Notes: a model not told the origin generated them from the letters alone. A DNA stretch of 64,000 bases from Epithemia pelagica (GCA_946965045.2 OX337230.1:1674001-1738000); one strand, 5' to 3'. Counted from the first letter of the stretch, positions 29,780 through 40,480 are shown. Numbers and translations: made by a program.

Positions 29780-30751
29780 ATGACGAAGCCGCTTGTGCTC
29801 ATGTTGGCAATAGCCGTAATTCTTTCTCTGACTGCGATTAGTGCGTTCCATTCGCATCGTTTATTTGGCGAAGAAGATCTTCAGGTTTTGTTGATGATGA
29901 GTAAAAGTGAGCCCTCCGTCTTCCGTATTAGACCCTCAATTGTCCTGTTCGGCGACTCGATCACTCAAGAAGGATTTGGTGTGGACGGAAATGTTGGCTG
30001 GGCATCTCTGCTGGCATCCGCGTACTCAAGACGAGCAGATGTCTTAAATCGAGGCTTTTCGGGCTATAACACAAAGCTTGCAGTGGACCTGCTACCTCGT
30101 GTGTTCACGGGACCCATCGCAACAGCTCCTGTTTTCTCTGATTCATTATCCAACTCATCAAGTCGAGCATTATTCTGCACTGTATTTTTTGGTGCCAACG
30201 ACGCTGCCCTATTGGGCGGCAAGCAACACGTTCCGTTGGAAAGTTTCCGGCAAAATCTCGTTCGGATAGTCGAACATATCCGGTTGACGTTTGGGGCAAA
30301 GACGCCGATTATACTTTTGACACCACCGCCCTTTGACGCTCAGGCTTGGATGAAGTCCCGCGAAATATCTACTCCAGGAAGGTACGTTTTCCCGTCTCGG
30401 CGAATGGGATCCTATACTTGTTTGTAAGTGGTCTTACCCGCTTTGGGCTTCAGATCAAATGATGCGGCACGATCTTATGGCAACCAAGTAAAAAGTGTTG
30501 TTGATCAGTTCGATTTAGGCCTTGTCGATACGTGGGCTCTACTCGAAGGAAACTCACCGAGTAAATCTAGATATCTGAGTGATGGATTGCATCTGAATGA
30601 GAAAGGAAATCGGGCAGTCTACTTAGGACTTAAGTCGGCCTTGTTACAAAAATACCCGGAAGTTCTCCCGATGGAGGACGGGCAAGGTAAGTACGGCAAG
30701 TCGGGAGTTCCATTAGAAGAAGAATTATGGCGGAAAGCACTTGGAGACTAG
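29780..30751 (+). CDS. SGNH/GDSL esterase, IAH1-like, two exons, signal peptide
   Basis: Exons 29780..30381 and 30454..30751 flank a 72-bp intron (GTACGT...CAG) in matching phase and give 299 aa. The catalytic block is IVLFGDSITQEG with Ser60; the oxyanion Gly and Asn are in GFSGYNT and FFGANDAA, and the Asp-His pair is in LSDGLHLNEKG of exon 2. This is the set seen in isoamyl-acetate hydrolysing esterases, which cleave small esters. Residues 1-22 form a signal peptide ending SAFHSH, close to the diatom plastid motif, so plastid or secretory targeting is likely. The ATG at 29780 is used; the frame opens six codons earlier only from TTG. Confidence 0.87.
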
Positions 30752-31016
30752 AAGATTAGATTGCGGTGTACTTCTCAAAATGTCATGGCCGGAACTATCC
30801 ACTTAGGACTTAGGTAGGTATCGTAAGGGCTGGGTGCACCGATCCATCAACATCTACCGTAATTTTCGGTGTTTTGTACCCCTCGCATTCCCGTACCCCC
30901 CTTGCTTTTCCATGCACATTGGGTCGTACAAACCGAGGACAGACTAGTACTCAAATTTGCACAGCACAGTGTAATTCCTCGTTTTATAAGCTTTACAACG
31001 AGCTGTCAAACGTACC

Positions 31017-31481
31017 ATGGGTGTCCACCCAACAGGAGTTACGGTCGATATAGTGGGGCTCCACGCTTCTTCCAATGGAAGAAGCTGTGAAGCACATGCT
31101 GTTTGTGGATCTGTTTTGAAACATGACTCTCTTGTTAGATTTAGATTGGTGCAAGTCACTGTGGAAGGCAGAGAAGAGCCTGCCATCGCAGTGTATTGGG
31201 TCACAGATGGGCTGGATAGGTGTCGTGTTGGTTTCTTACCACGATACCTTATAAAGCATTCAAGCTACTACGAAGGGAAACTTGCCCAAGTTGTTGAATT
31301 CCTGGATGAATCAGAAGAAAAGGAGCAGAGGGCAAAGAGTCACAGAGGCAAAGGAGTGTGCAGAGCTGTGCTTGTGGAGATGGTCGCCACACCCCGAAGG
31401 AAAAGAGCACGGAGTACTAAAGAGCAAGAAAACAACCAAGATAACAATGAAGGTCACACACAAAAGTATTCTAAAACTTAA
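31017..31481 (+). CDS. Accessory ORF of the pogo-like transposon, unknown function
   Basis: A 154-aa frame from an ATG, inside the transposon and convergent with the transposase. The first 90 residues look like a compact beta-rich fold (VRFRLVQVTVEGREEPAIAVYWVTDG, CRVGFLPRYLIKH). A basic, Lys/Glu/Asn-rich tail follows, with a nuclear-localisation-like TPRRKRARS. I do not recognise it. It could be a second transposition protein, a captured host gene or a regulator. The 3' ends of the two genes are 32 bp apart. Confidence 0.5.
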   Translation: MGVHPTGVTVDIVGLHASSNGRSCEAHAVCGSVLKHDSLVRFRLVQVTVEGREEPAIAVYWVTDGLDRCRVGFLPRYLIKHSSYYEGKLAQVVEFLDESEEKEQRAKSHRGKGVCRAVLVEMVATPRRKRARSTKEQENNQDNNEGHTQKYSKT

Positions 31482-31484
31482 TAA

Positions 31485-31530
31485 ACCATCCTAATTCTCT
31501 GTTGTATACCATCCTAATTCTCTGTTGTAT
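31485..31530. repeat. Tandem repeat, 2 x 23 bp, between the two transposon genes
   Basis: Perfect copies at 31485..31507 and 31508..31530 (unit begins ACCATCCTAATTCTC). The transposase stop codon lies in the second copy. The repeat spans the convergent 3' ends, so it may be shared terminator sequence. Confidence 0.85.
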
Positions 31531-32878
31531 CGTTCTCAGTAGTTTCTTCATCTTCACTGTTACTCAGATCAAGCTCTTCCATGGAATCTGAAATCTCGTC
31601 GACAACTGTTGACCTTGTCTCTCCTGGAAAATAGGAATAATCTCCATGCCTCCAGGAATTCTTCACTATCTCTTTTGGAAGATCTTTCAAAGCTTTCACA
31701 CACCATTGAGCCATTTGTTGGCGACTTGGTGGCTTTGTTTGTTCTTGGAACAATCCATCTTCAAGCATGTACTCTTCCCATTGTGCACGAACTCTATTTT
31801 TCAAGGGCTTGTTTATTCCGACATCCACAGGCTGTGTCAGAGATGTGCAGCCTCCAGGAATATATTCAATCTCTACTCCCAGATCATGAATGGCATTGAC
31901 AACAGCTGTCTGTAGGTGACATTTGTATTGATCCAACAACAATAAAGGCAAGACGCCAGGAGGAGCCTTCTCTGACCACGGCTTCACACACTTCTCCACC
32001 CATTGAAGGCAGCATTTCTCATCCATCCAGGCTCTCTCTTGGCATGAATAGAAACAATCTGATGGGTAACCATGTGCTTCAGGAGCAAGAAAATCTCTGG
32101 CAATCCGTCCATTGGACGTGCCCTTATAGACAATGTAAGGAGTCAGAACATTGCCTGAAGCCGTAACAAAAACTGCAAGGGTAAGTTGGAGTGTGCTACC
32201 ACTGGATGACCTTACATTGATAGTTCTTGCACCTTGTGACTCCAGTGTTGTGGTAGGAGTCATCGAGAAGAATACTGGCGTTTGGTCCATGTTCGCCACA
32301 AAGTCTTGATGTCTGTTTGGCTGCGCAATGGAGGGGATGATCCTCTGCACAAAAGTCTTGCCTTCTTCTCTCTTTTCCCTCGGATGGCATTGAGCTTCAT
32401 GTGTCTTGCTTCTTATCACTATTCCATTGCTTCTTAGCAGTCTTCTCATAGACTGATACTTGCCACTCTGTGTCCTCCTTCGAAACTCCGGATCAAGCTT
32501 GGATGCCATTATAACAACCATGTTGACAGACACGGGCATGGCGGCTTCTCTGAGCGCCCTGATGCGGTCCAGTAAGGCATCGATTTGTTGAAACATGTTG
32601 GGGCGCCCAGTGTGAAGAGACGCAAGGTATTTCCCCCTACCTTCGCACGAGATCCGCAACTTGTTAATGTCTTTCAGCCAGCGCCTGATCTGAGAGGGTT
32701 GAACGCCTTCCTCTCGAGCAAGGCCTTTCAGAGTAAAGCCAGGAATCCTCTTCCCAGCAATCAGTTTCTCACAAATTTCTACCTTCCTCTTGTTGATGAT
32801 GATCCGCCTTTTCCGGCGCAGTCCGGCCTGTTCATTGTCCTCAAGAACCACCATTCTTGTAAAGACGGATGGGAACAT
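31514..32878 (-). CDS. DDE transposase, pogo/Tigger-like
   Basis: About 454 aa from the ATG at 32878 (an alternative ATG is at 32854; the frame opens earlier only with TTG). The N-terminus is basic, with a helix-turn-helix-type region (GFTLKGLAREEGVQPSQIRRWLKDI) as in CENP-B/pogo DNA-binding domains. The DDE core shows FVANMDQTPVFFS (first Asp), LLLLDQYKCHL (second Asp) and IEYIPGGCTSLTQPVDVGINKPLK (third acidic site), typical of DDE_1 transposases. An acidic tail closes the protein. No stop or frameshift breaks it, so it could be active. Confidence 0.9.
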   Translation of the reverse strand: MFPSVFTRMVVLEDNEQAGLRRKRRIIINKRKVEICEKLIAGKRIPGFTLKGLAREEGVQPSQIRRWLKDINKLRISCEGRGKYLASLHTGRPNMFQQIDALLDRIRALREAAMPVSVNMVVIMASKLDPEFRRRTQSGKYQSMRRLLRSNGIVIRSKTHEAQCHPREKREEGKTFVQRIIPSIAQPNRHQDFVANMDQTPVFFSMTPTTTLESQGARTINVRSSSGSTLQLTLAVFVTASGNVLTPYIVYKGTSNGRIARDFLAPEAHGYPSDCFYSCQERAWMDEKCCLQWVEKCVKPWSEKAPPGVLPLLLLDQYKCHLQTAVVNAIHDLGVEIEYIPGGCTSLTQPVDVGINKPLKNRVRAQWEEYMLEDGLFQEQTKPPSRQQMAQWCVKALKDLPKEIVKNSWRHGDYSYFPGETRSTVVDEISDSMEELDLSNSEDEETTENDTTEN

Positions 32879-33682
32879 AGGACGAGGTGGAGGGAGTATT
32901 GGAGGGAAAACGCATTGGCATTTGCAACTATGAATCAAGTAGTACTTCAAAACGGAATCTTACTTTTTCATTTTGAAATTTTTCTCTTAGCCATGTACCC
33001 CCCTCACAAATCCGTGCACATTCCGGGGGTATACGAATCCGAAAATTACGGTAAGTAGGCTCAGTACATTGATCTACGTAGTACTATTTTCATCAGTGTA
33101 TCAAGTGGGGCGGATCGTCACACCGAGTCTCAAATCGAAAACTTGCTGCCAAGAGAAACAATGCAATCCGGAAACCATCACTCGACAACGACAACGGTCG
33201 AAGAAATCACCCCCATGGCAATAACTTCATGGATAATTGAGTCTAACTGAATCACTTTTAGAATAATCTTCTTTAATACTAGAGCAACTATGGTTTCAAT
33301 TTGATTCAGTCACCGTTGAGAAATGAATGAGTTACGAAGGTCTTTGGATTTCATCACCACAGAAAAATCAACTTATCTTTTGATCCATGGGGTCAAATCT
33401 TCTATAACTGCAGAACACAGTAATACTAACAATCTCAAGCAACATATAGTGGTCAGATGTTTATGCGATGCATGGGTGAATGCATGCGGCATCTCCGTCA
33501 TGGTTCCAGAATTTCCGGCATGACTTGTACTATGGGATTTTATGTACTCTGAACCAATTGGACGTACGGGCGGTCAGACATAAAGCACCACCCAGCCCTT
33601 AGGGATTTGATGAGGGACACATTTACGAAGCGGGGGGCTCTCGATTCAGAGTTTGGGGGTGGGTGAGAATTGCAGAATTACC

Positions 33683-35174
33683 ATGGCGATGGCTGCTCTT
33701 CGTTCCTTCAATCTCTTGTTACTTCCTTCACTTCTACATCACGCTGATTGTTTGATCTCCCCTTCTGTATTGGGAGCCCGACGCCGTTCCTTACGAAGTG
33801 CTCTCTTATTTTCCACTGATTCTAATAGCAATTCACAGCAATCGATGGAGTCCATGTCCAACGCCAGCCCCAAAGCAGCGATAAACGGAGACTTACCGCC
33901 TCTGTCACAGAATGTTGAACGAACTCTTGATCCATGTGTGGTACTTATGAAGGATCTCATTGGGCAATATGCGGATTTGTGGAAAGACAAGGGTGGTATT
34001 TTCAGCCTGGCACAGGGCGTTGTGTATTGGAAACCCCCGGAACAATCGATTGATGCGATGAAAGAAGCTTTGGACGACCCAGATAACAACCTACACCTTT
34101 ATGGACCTGATGAAGGACTATTCAAGCTTCGTGACGAATTGATTCGTAAGGTTACGACAGAGAATGGCCTGGACGACCATGACGTGATGGTGACAGTTGG
34201 TGCAAACCAAGCTTTTGTCAATTGTGCGATAACTCTTTTACAAGAGTCCGACAAATGCGTTGTGTTTGCACCCTATTACTTCAACCACGTTATGGCGTTG
34301 CAAATGACACTACCTGAATCGAGTTTGGTGGTTGGGCCCAGCGATGAAGCAGATGGATCACCCGACCTTCAATGGCTCGAGAAAACCCTTCGCAGTGATC
34401 CAAGCATCAAGGTCGTGACAGTGGTAAATCCAGGAAATCCGACGGGTACTCACCTGTCTCGTGATCTTTTACAAAAGATAGTGGATCTATGTCGAGAGCA
34501 TAGGACATGGCTTGTTCTGGATTGTACATATGAATATTTTGTTCCGAGTTCCGAGTTTGATGGCTGTTTCTCTGATCCTCATGTTTTGCACATTTTCTCA
34601 TTTAGCAAATCCTATGCTTTAGCAGGTAGGTTCATCTGTGGAGATTCAACGATATGCCATCTTCTTCTCAACTGATTCGCTGTTCTTGAAAGGCTATCGT
34701 TGCGGATACGTTGTGATTCCAAAAGCGTCGAAGGGATTGTACGATCAGATGACAAAGGTCCAGGATACAATTCCCATATCTCCTCCCCGCATATCCCAGG
34801 TGGCGGCATTAGCGGCCTTGTCTGCCGGAAAAGAGTGGGTCAAATCTCGAGTAGCGACTCTGGACACGGGGCGAAAAGCCATTCTCGGAGCACTTGAACC
34901 GATGGAGAAGATAATTGGAGGATCTGGGGCCATGTATGTCATGGGGAAGCTTCCCTCTGGATCTATGGCTGATCGAGATGTAGCGAGCCTCCTAGTCAAA
35001 GATTTCGGTGTGGCTGTGATACCAGGGAGTTTTTGTGGGTTTCCGGGATGGATTCGTGTTTGCTACGCCAATCTGCCACCGGAAAAGTGCATCCAAGCGG
35101 CCGAACGACTGGCAAAAGGTTTGAATGCTCTGACCGCTTCTAGTCGAAGCTTTTCGGAAGGACCGGCAAACTGA
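33683..35174 (+). CDS. Class I/II PLP aminotransferase (ISS1/VAS1-like), two exons
   Basis: Exons 33683..34625 and 34693..35174 flank a 67-bp intron (GTAGGT...AAAG) with matching phase (one base plus two, Gly) and give 474 aa. The fold-type I markers are visible: LYGPDEGLFKLRDEL, VTVGANQAF, VVNPGNPTG, LDCTYEYF, FSFSKSYALAG with the PLP lysine at 309, and SFCGFPGWIRVCYA for the substrate carboxylate Arg. The closest match by memory is the plant aromatic/methionine aminotransferase group. An N-terminal stretch (MAALRSFNLLLLPSLL) then Arg/Ser-rich residues suggests organelle targeting. The ATG at 33683 is used; the frame upstream opens with TTG. Confidence 0.9.
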
Positions 35175-35696
35175 TGCTGGTTGGTATCCTTAGCGAGTTG
35201 ACAAAATGCACCACAAAAGTGGAACGTTACAGTTCTCGGCGTCAAAGTTGAAACAGCGCAGGTACTTCTGTTTTCCTATGCAGAGAATCACGTGGTACTA
35301 TGTTTCGTTTCGAAGAGGGTAGTTGCAGCAACAAGCAGCAACCAATCTATTCATCAATAGAGGTGTGAGGCATGCGCCTTACATAACTATAATCAAATTG
35401 GTGGCATGAGAAATCGACGCCCTTCACCTATCGAGTGCCTACGTATTGTCCCGCTCAACAGCCCTCGCAGGAATGAGAAGCACATACCTGAACGATAGAG
35501 TATCGTCCACTAGGAGGTGCGCCACAAAGAGCAGAAGCTGCTTGTCCATAAGAAGTTGCTTTCTTCAATCGGTGCAGTGGTTGTTGCCTCAACCATGGAA
35601 TAGCAACAAAATTTTCGAATTACGTCCGTAAACTCTGCAATCATCAGGGAAGTTTTCAAGGATGAATATTGAATTTTGTGACTACATAAGAGCGAG
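35175..35696. other. Intergenic region between converging genes
   Basis: About 520 bp with no gene, repeat or RNA structure that I can support. Confidence 0.45.
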
Positions 35697-36638
35697 TTAT
35701 CTTGTTCTTTGTCTTTTTGCTTGATGATCATTATCGTCGTCATCATCTTCGTCATCATCACTCTCCCCATTTTCGTCATTTTCTTCTTCGTTATCTTCGT
35801 CATTTGCCTCCGCATCTCCGTCTTGTTCCTGAAGCAATGGGTCCCATTAGTGTATCAATAGCCATGTCATGTCCAATATTTCTGGTACTTACATCATCGT
35901 CGTCTTCTATTTCATCATCATCGTCATCCCCATCTCCTTCATCTTCGTAGTCCTCTGGATCATCATCAAGTAGTTTTTCTTGAACAAGAGCGGAAGTGCC
36001 CAATTCCTCATCCTGTTGATCATGTGAGATGTATATGCAGAAATTACGGAACAAAGACAAGCTATCCACTCACCTCATCATCATCGTCATCCCCTTGATC
36101 ATCGTCTCCCTCGTCGTCGTCGTCCCCATCACCATCGCCGTCCCCATCATCGTCCCCTTCGCCATCGTCATCATCGCCGCCTTCTTCGTCGTCCTGTATA
36201 ATAAGGGGAAATTAGTTAATGAGTTGATTGTATGGTCATGCGCATCCAAACAACTATACAAAAGGCTGCACAGTCGCCACGTTTCGAGTTTTTGCGCAAC
36301 ACGTACCTGAACATCCGCATCGTCTGTGTCTTCATCGCCTAATTCAACTTCAGCCTCTTCGTCGTCGTCGTCATCATCATCATCTCCACCGTCGTCTCCG
36401 CCTTCATCATCATCTTTATCATTCTAAAATATGCAGAGCAGTTGTGAGACAGGTAACCTGAAACCAAACAAAAACTCCTCTCTCTTTTCCTTACATCTCC
36501 ATCTGCCACGGGATCCTCAGCTACGAAAACGTCCCCGCTGATCGCTATTTCATCACCTCCAAGTGATGCTTCTTCGAAATTGTCATCAATACTGGCAACA
36601 CCGACACTGTCTTCGTCGAATTCATCCCAGCTCGCCAT
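35697..36638 (-). CDS. Five-exon, extremely acidic protein with repeated phase-0 exons
   Basis: Exons on the minus strand: 36638..36495, 36423..36307, 36193..36074, 36012..35893 and 35828..35697. All four introns (66-113 bp) begin GTAAG, GTACGT, GTGAG and GTAAG and end in AG, and every junction is phase 0, for 210 aa. Exon 1 opens MASWDEFDEDSVG. Exons 2-4 encode 39, 40 and 40 residues, each dominated by Asp, Glu and Gly. Exon 5 ends DHQAKRQRTR, a nuclear-localisation-like tail. I do not recognise the family. Such acidic nuclear proteins often bind histones or basic ribosomal proteins, which is an inference. The CAT/CGT-rich plus strand could be mistaken for simple repeat, but the splice sites and frame are consistent throughout. 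Confidence 0.75.
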
Positions 36639-37862
36639 CGTATATCTGCGCAAGGGAGAAATGTGAGGGTGAGAAGATGCGCTGGGGGACTGGATAGCAC
36701 GCGGGATAGACCGAAAAGGCATGTGCACACTCCAGCTACCTCTAAGTAGCTAGAGTACACGACTTATGCCACTGAAAGGAGCAATAATGGAAAGGAAGAA
36801 TAAATACAGGGCGCGCACGCGTGTCAAACTTGCGGGTGGATCTTCCACTTTACGGAACTTGCAGCAGCTCGTACTCGTTCCGATACTGGACAACATCATC
36901 TTTTTTCTCCAACAAGCCCAGCGCACAGTGGGCCCTCTCTCACCGCGTGCCCACACAGAAAACCTGTGCACAAATTGCGTTTTTTAATCTCTGGGAGTAT
37001 TGAGCTATTCCCGACGAGAGCACCGACTTAAGGTTTCACGAAGTCACGAAGTGAACATCTGTAGCATGGAGGGTACATGGTCAACATGTACTACACCCGC
37101 ATAACAGCAGAGATTCGGTGTGTTCCATAGTCGACCCTCTTTTGGGGTGAAAAGCCCATCAGTGCACTGCCAAAACGACACGAACGGTCTCCATATCAAA
37201 TCCACGGCGACCGCGACAGCAAGCGCGATGAAAAGAAGCAATACAGAGTTTATCCAAGATCTGACATGGAACCTGCCATATGCTTAGTTACTTACCGTCA
37301 AAATAGTTCAAAAATGGTGTGGGATACGGTCTCCCGGCAAAAGGATCAAAAAATGAAGATGCTGAAGTTTGTGCGAGACCTGTCTGTCAAGAAACGATGC
37401 TGTGCTGATCGGGTGAATTTGTTGTCGGGTCATCTGGTACTTAAATCACGTGGGTTTCTACGTGGAAATTGTTTTTCGTTGGTACACCGCGAACAGATCT
37501 TGATGTACTGATCGACCTATTCTAAGTTTTCTTCGATAGTACGTTCGCCCCAGTGTGAGGATATGGCTGGCTGGCTACTTCGTCAGAGTAAACCCTCACA
37601 CTTCGTTCGTTTAGATGGGCTGAAATCAATGACTATTAAACTACAAATGGGTTATCTCTACCATATTAGCTGTGCTGGGGATTCAAAAAGAAAAATGTAA
37701 CGGGATCAAGATCAAATACTTAAGCGATTGTGTTTATATGCCCTCCAATATTGCCTCATTTTTCTTTTGTAGGAGAGGACCCAGAGTGTCCGTCCAGAGA
37801 ATTCCCAATGTTTCAAACTTGACGGATACTGGTCTAGGAAGTCCAAGAGCTGACATGAGGCC
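36639..37862. other. Intergenic region, no gene seen
   Basis: About 1.2 kb between divergently transcribed genes. Open frames of up to 81 codons have no domain. No repeat or terminal motif of the mobile-element families found elsewhere in the window is seen. Confidence 0.45.
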
Positions 37863-38531
37863 ATGTTTGGAAAGCGATTGCTATGTAAAGGGCTGTCCGC
37901 TGCTGGAAATATAATCACTCCTCTCCGCTTCTTTGGAGGGGGTAGCGAGAGGGTTGCCTTTGCAATGTCCAAATTGGCAAAGAGCCTCGAGAGAGAAGGA
38001 ATTGAATATTGTGTGATTGGTGGTAACGCACTGCATGCGCACGGATACGAACGAGCAACCACTGATGTCGATGTCCTCATGACGAAAGAGGGTCTGGAAA
38101 AGTTTGTCAACACACATGTTGGCCGAGGCTATGTACGCCAATTTGAAGGAGCAAAGACAAAATTTCGCAACACAGCAGATGATATCCCCATCGACATAGT
38201 TCTTACTGGTTCATTCCCCGGAGACAAGCAAACCGAGGTCCCCTTCCCAGAGCCAAGCGAAATTTCCTACGAGGAATCCTTTTTCGCCCTTGGAGATAAC
38301 CAGCAGACGATTCGTATGGTGGACCTAAGGAACCTTATCAACTTGAAACTAATATCATATAAGGATCTTCCTGACGAGCGGGCCCAAGACTATATCGACG
38401 TGCGCAAATTGATCGAAATCAATCTACTTGGCGATGACTACGTTGAAAAGCTCCATCCATCTGTTCGCGAGCTGTTTTTGAAGGCCGTTGCTACTGTGAA
38501 GAAGATGAAAGAACGAGAAAGAAGAGGTTGA
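37863..38531 (+). CDS. Nucleotidyltransferase-like protein (bacterial-type minimal fold)
   Basis: A 222-aa protein with a short N-terminal leader (MFGKRLLCKGLSAAGN) that could direct it to mitochondria. The core starts YCVIGGNALHAHGYERATTDVDVLM, the GG...HG..R.T.DxD pattern of small nucleotidyltransferases of the AbiEii/DUF6036 type. It continues with PIDIVLTGSFPGD (third acidic site IDIV) and MVDLRNLINLKLISYKDLPDERAQDYIDV, a helix that follows the active site in this group. The family is mainly bacterial, often in toxin-antitoxin or phage-defence loci. The substrate is unknown. Transfer from bacteria is possible but not shown. Confidence 0.75.
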   Translation: MFGKRLLCKGLSAAGNIITPLRFFGGGSERVAFAMSKLAKSLEREGIEYCVIGGNALHAHGYERATTDVDVLMTKEGLEKFVNTHVGRGYVRQFEGAKTKFRNTADDIPIDIVLTGSFPGDKQTEVPFPEPSEISYEESFFALGDNQQTIRMVDLRNLINLKLISYKDLPDERAQDYIDVRKLIEINLLGDDYVEKLHPSVRELFLKAVATVKKMKERERRG

Positions 38532-39269
38532 AAAGAGGCTAAATCGTAGCATGACAATATTCGTTGAGGGTTCCGAGGTCTTGAGAAACACCTACACCAT
38601 TATTGAGAGCATCCATTTTATCGTGCTTGGATAAACATCATATTCTATCTGTAGATGAATCCTCAGAAATCAAGCTTTCATCTACCTCGAGGTCTAATCA
38701 CATCAAAGGCGTCTTTCAGCCACGGTGGCCATGTCTTTCCACAACAAGTAGATTCAAGCAATCCACGGCAAAGCTGCCGAGGTAAGACCAAGATCTACCT
38801 TTCGGTAGTTTCGAAAGGGACATCGGTCGTCTCCCGACGCAATTGCCACTTTTATTGCCCTATCCACTTCACACACTGGCGTTACGTCATAAGAGATTCA
38901 GATGCTTTCAGATTGGAGATTCGGAGTTCGGGGGGCGCACGGCGCGCACCATCTGTTCATGTGTGCTAAGGTTCTACCCTTCCAACCCGGTTTGAAGACT
39001 TGAACCAAGCACCTACTCCTAGCTAGAACACCTACTAGAGCTAGAGAGAGAGACTATACAAAACAGCAAAACCAACCCTATCGGAATAATACATGCTGCC
39101 CTCTGCCCTGTGATCATCATCAATCGCAATAGTCTCCAACAAGTAGCCTGATGTAAAGTCTGCGCTTTTAATGTCCGAGCTTCTGAGGTGTATTGTGTCG
39201 TTCTGCCGACCAAACTTGATACTTCTACGCCAGATCTTCTTCCTTAGCTTCTGGGCTTGTTGTCGCTAA
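38532..39269. other. Intergenic region between converging genes
   Basis: About 740 bp with no supported gene; short frames lack recognisable features. Confidence 0.45.
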
Positions 39270-40094
39270 CTAGTCTTCAACATAGACTTTGGAGTATCGA
39301 TTCAGAGGTAGCACCACTACTGGGGGAGTACTTGGTGCAGAGTGTTTCGTTTGACTAGTCTTCGCGAAGATCTTGAACACATCATCATTCCTTGATTTGG
39401 GCGATATGGACGATGGACTATAGAAGCCGCTTCCTCTTGAATCACTCCCACAAGTTTCAACAGTTGAATCATCACTGCTCCATTCAGTCACACGAATCGA
39501 TTTTCTCCTGGTTGCAAAGGATGACTGAAGTTGCTTGATTGGGCCTTCTTTGCGTCTCGTAAGAACATGATTTGTAATCTCTCTTCGAGCTTCAACAATT
39601 TTCAATTCGTTCAGAAAATTGTGAATCTCATTCCTCTGGTGGTGTCTGCTAAATCGACTTTGTCTCCCTCGAAGTCTTTCCTTCAACCTCAGAAACATGG
39701 CAGGATTTTTATCCATAATCAGGAGCTTTATTTGAACAAAAGGAATCATGTTTGATACAGAATTTTCTTTCTTTCCGCGTGTGTAGAAACCTGAGATGTT
39801 GAAAAAACCGGAACCTGTTTCATTTTCCTGTTCGGTCTCACAAAGGACCTGCAATGACTCCGCGCTAGTACACTGAAGGTTCATCGTATCGGCCAGAGAC
39901 TGTCTTGATACATTGTTCGTGGGTGATTTCCCCATGTCGTCCGTCTTCTTGTTGGTCAGAGAACAAAATTGACAAAGCGAAATGGAAAATGCCTTCGGTA
40001 TAGAATTTGTCGACTTCTTCCTGTCTTGCCGAAAATGTCCTCTGCGTGCACACACAAAAATGATTGCCACCCGGCGCAAACCATTCTTGATCAT
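39270..40094 (-). CDS. Hypothetical protein, basic and Ser-rich
   Basis: A 274-aa single-exon frame from the ATG at 40094. It has no recognised domain, no signal peptide in the usual sense (the N-terminus MIKNGLRRVAIIFVCARRG is only weakly hydrophobic) and no repeats. The middle is basic and likely helical (LRLKERLRGRQSRFSRHHQRNEIHNFLNELKIVEARREI). The C-terminal third is Ser/Asp-rich and probably disordered (WSSDDSTVETCGSDSRGSG). The length of the open frame is the main evidence. Confidence 0.5.
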   Translation of the reverse strand: MIKNGLRRVAIIFVCARRGHFRQDRKKSTNSIPKAFSISLCQFCSLTNKKTDDMGKSPTNNVSRQSLADTMNLQCTSAESLQVLCETEQENETGSGFFNISGFYTRGKKENSVSNMIPFVQIKLLIMDKNPAMFLRLKERLRGRQSRFSRHHQRNEIHNFLNELKIVEARREITNHVLTRRKEGPIKQLQSSFATRRKSIRVTEWSSDDSTVETCGSDSRGSGFYSPSSISPKSRNDDVFKIFAKTSQTKHSAPSTPPVVVLPLNRYSKVYVED

Positions 40095-40480
40095 TTAAGA
40101 AATCGTACGCATGCCAACAAGCCAGGTGCGCATCGTGACCGGGACTCGGGAACGGAACTGCGTCAAGGAATTATTCCACCTTCAACGGTTGAACAACACT
40201 ACTAAGCGGGAACCAACGAGAAGCGTGTACAGTAAATTTCAGTGTAGTTTGCTCAACCTCAAATCAACGGTCTTTGAGCTGCAATTTTGGAGAGATGTTC
40301 GACGCTGATAGAAAGGAATATTTAGCAGCTTGTTGGTCTTGGTCGAGTCGTGGTCCCTATATCACATGCCATATCTCACAAAATGTTTTTTTTCGGCGCA
40401 ACGAAGGACGATCAATCTACAATCCAATCCGACATCTAACACCGTAATCAGTGACATCATAACAACACATTAGTTTTGCA
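40095..40480. other. Divergent intergenic region
   Basis: About 390 bp that must hold the promoters of the flanking divergent genes; no motif stands out. Confidence 0.45.

Larger units (their letters stand above)
30857..33051 (-). mobile_element. Tc1/mariner (pogo/Tigger-like) DNA transposon nested in the MITE
   Basis: A 2,195-bp element with perfect 13-bp terminal inverted repeats CCGTAATTTTCGG, degrading into a longer imperfect repeat rich in GTACCCCC. It is flanked by TA on both sides (30855-30856, 33052-33053), the target duplication expected of this superfamily. It carries a transposase on the minus strand and a second, convergent frame on the plus strand. Confidence 0.9.
30826..33599. 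mobile_element. MITE-like TIR element, copy 2, split by a Tc1/pogo-like transposon
   Basis: The outer ends are AGGGCTGGG (30826) and CCCAGCCCT (33599), flanked by TA (30824-30825 and 33600-33601). Left piece 30826..30856 and right piece 33052..33599 match the two parts of the complete copy at 57398..57991 and join exactly at a TA (CATCTA then AGTAGGCTC). Without the inserted transposon it would be about 577 bp. It has no coding capacity. Confidence 0.8.

Noticed and set aside
35702-36461. Plus-strand His/Leu/Ser-rich ORFs and a simple CAT/CGT microsatellite reading
   Set aside because: They mirror the acidic minus-strand gene, which has consistent splice sites and phase.
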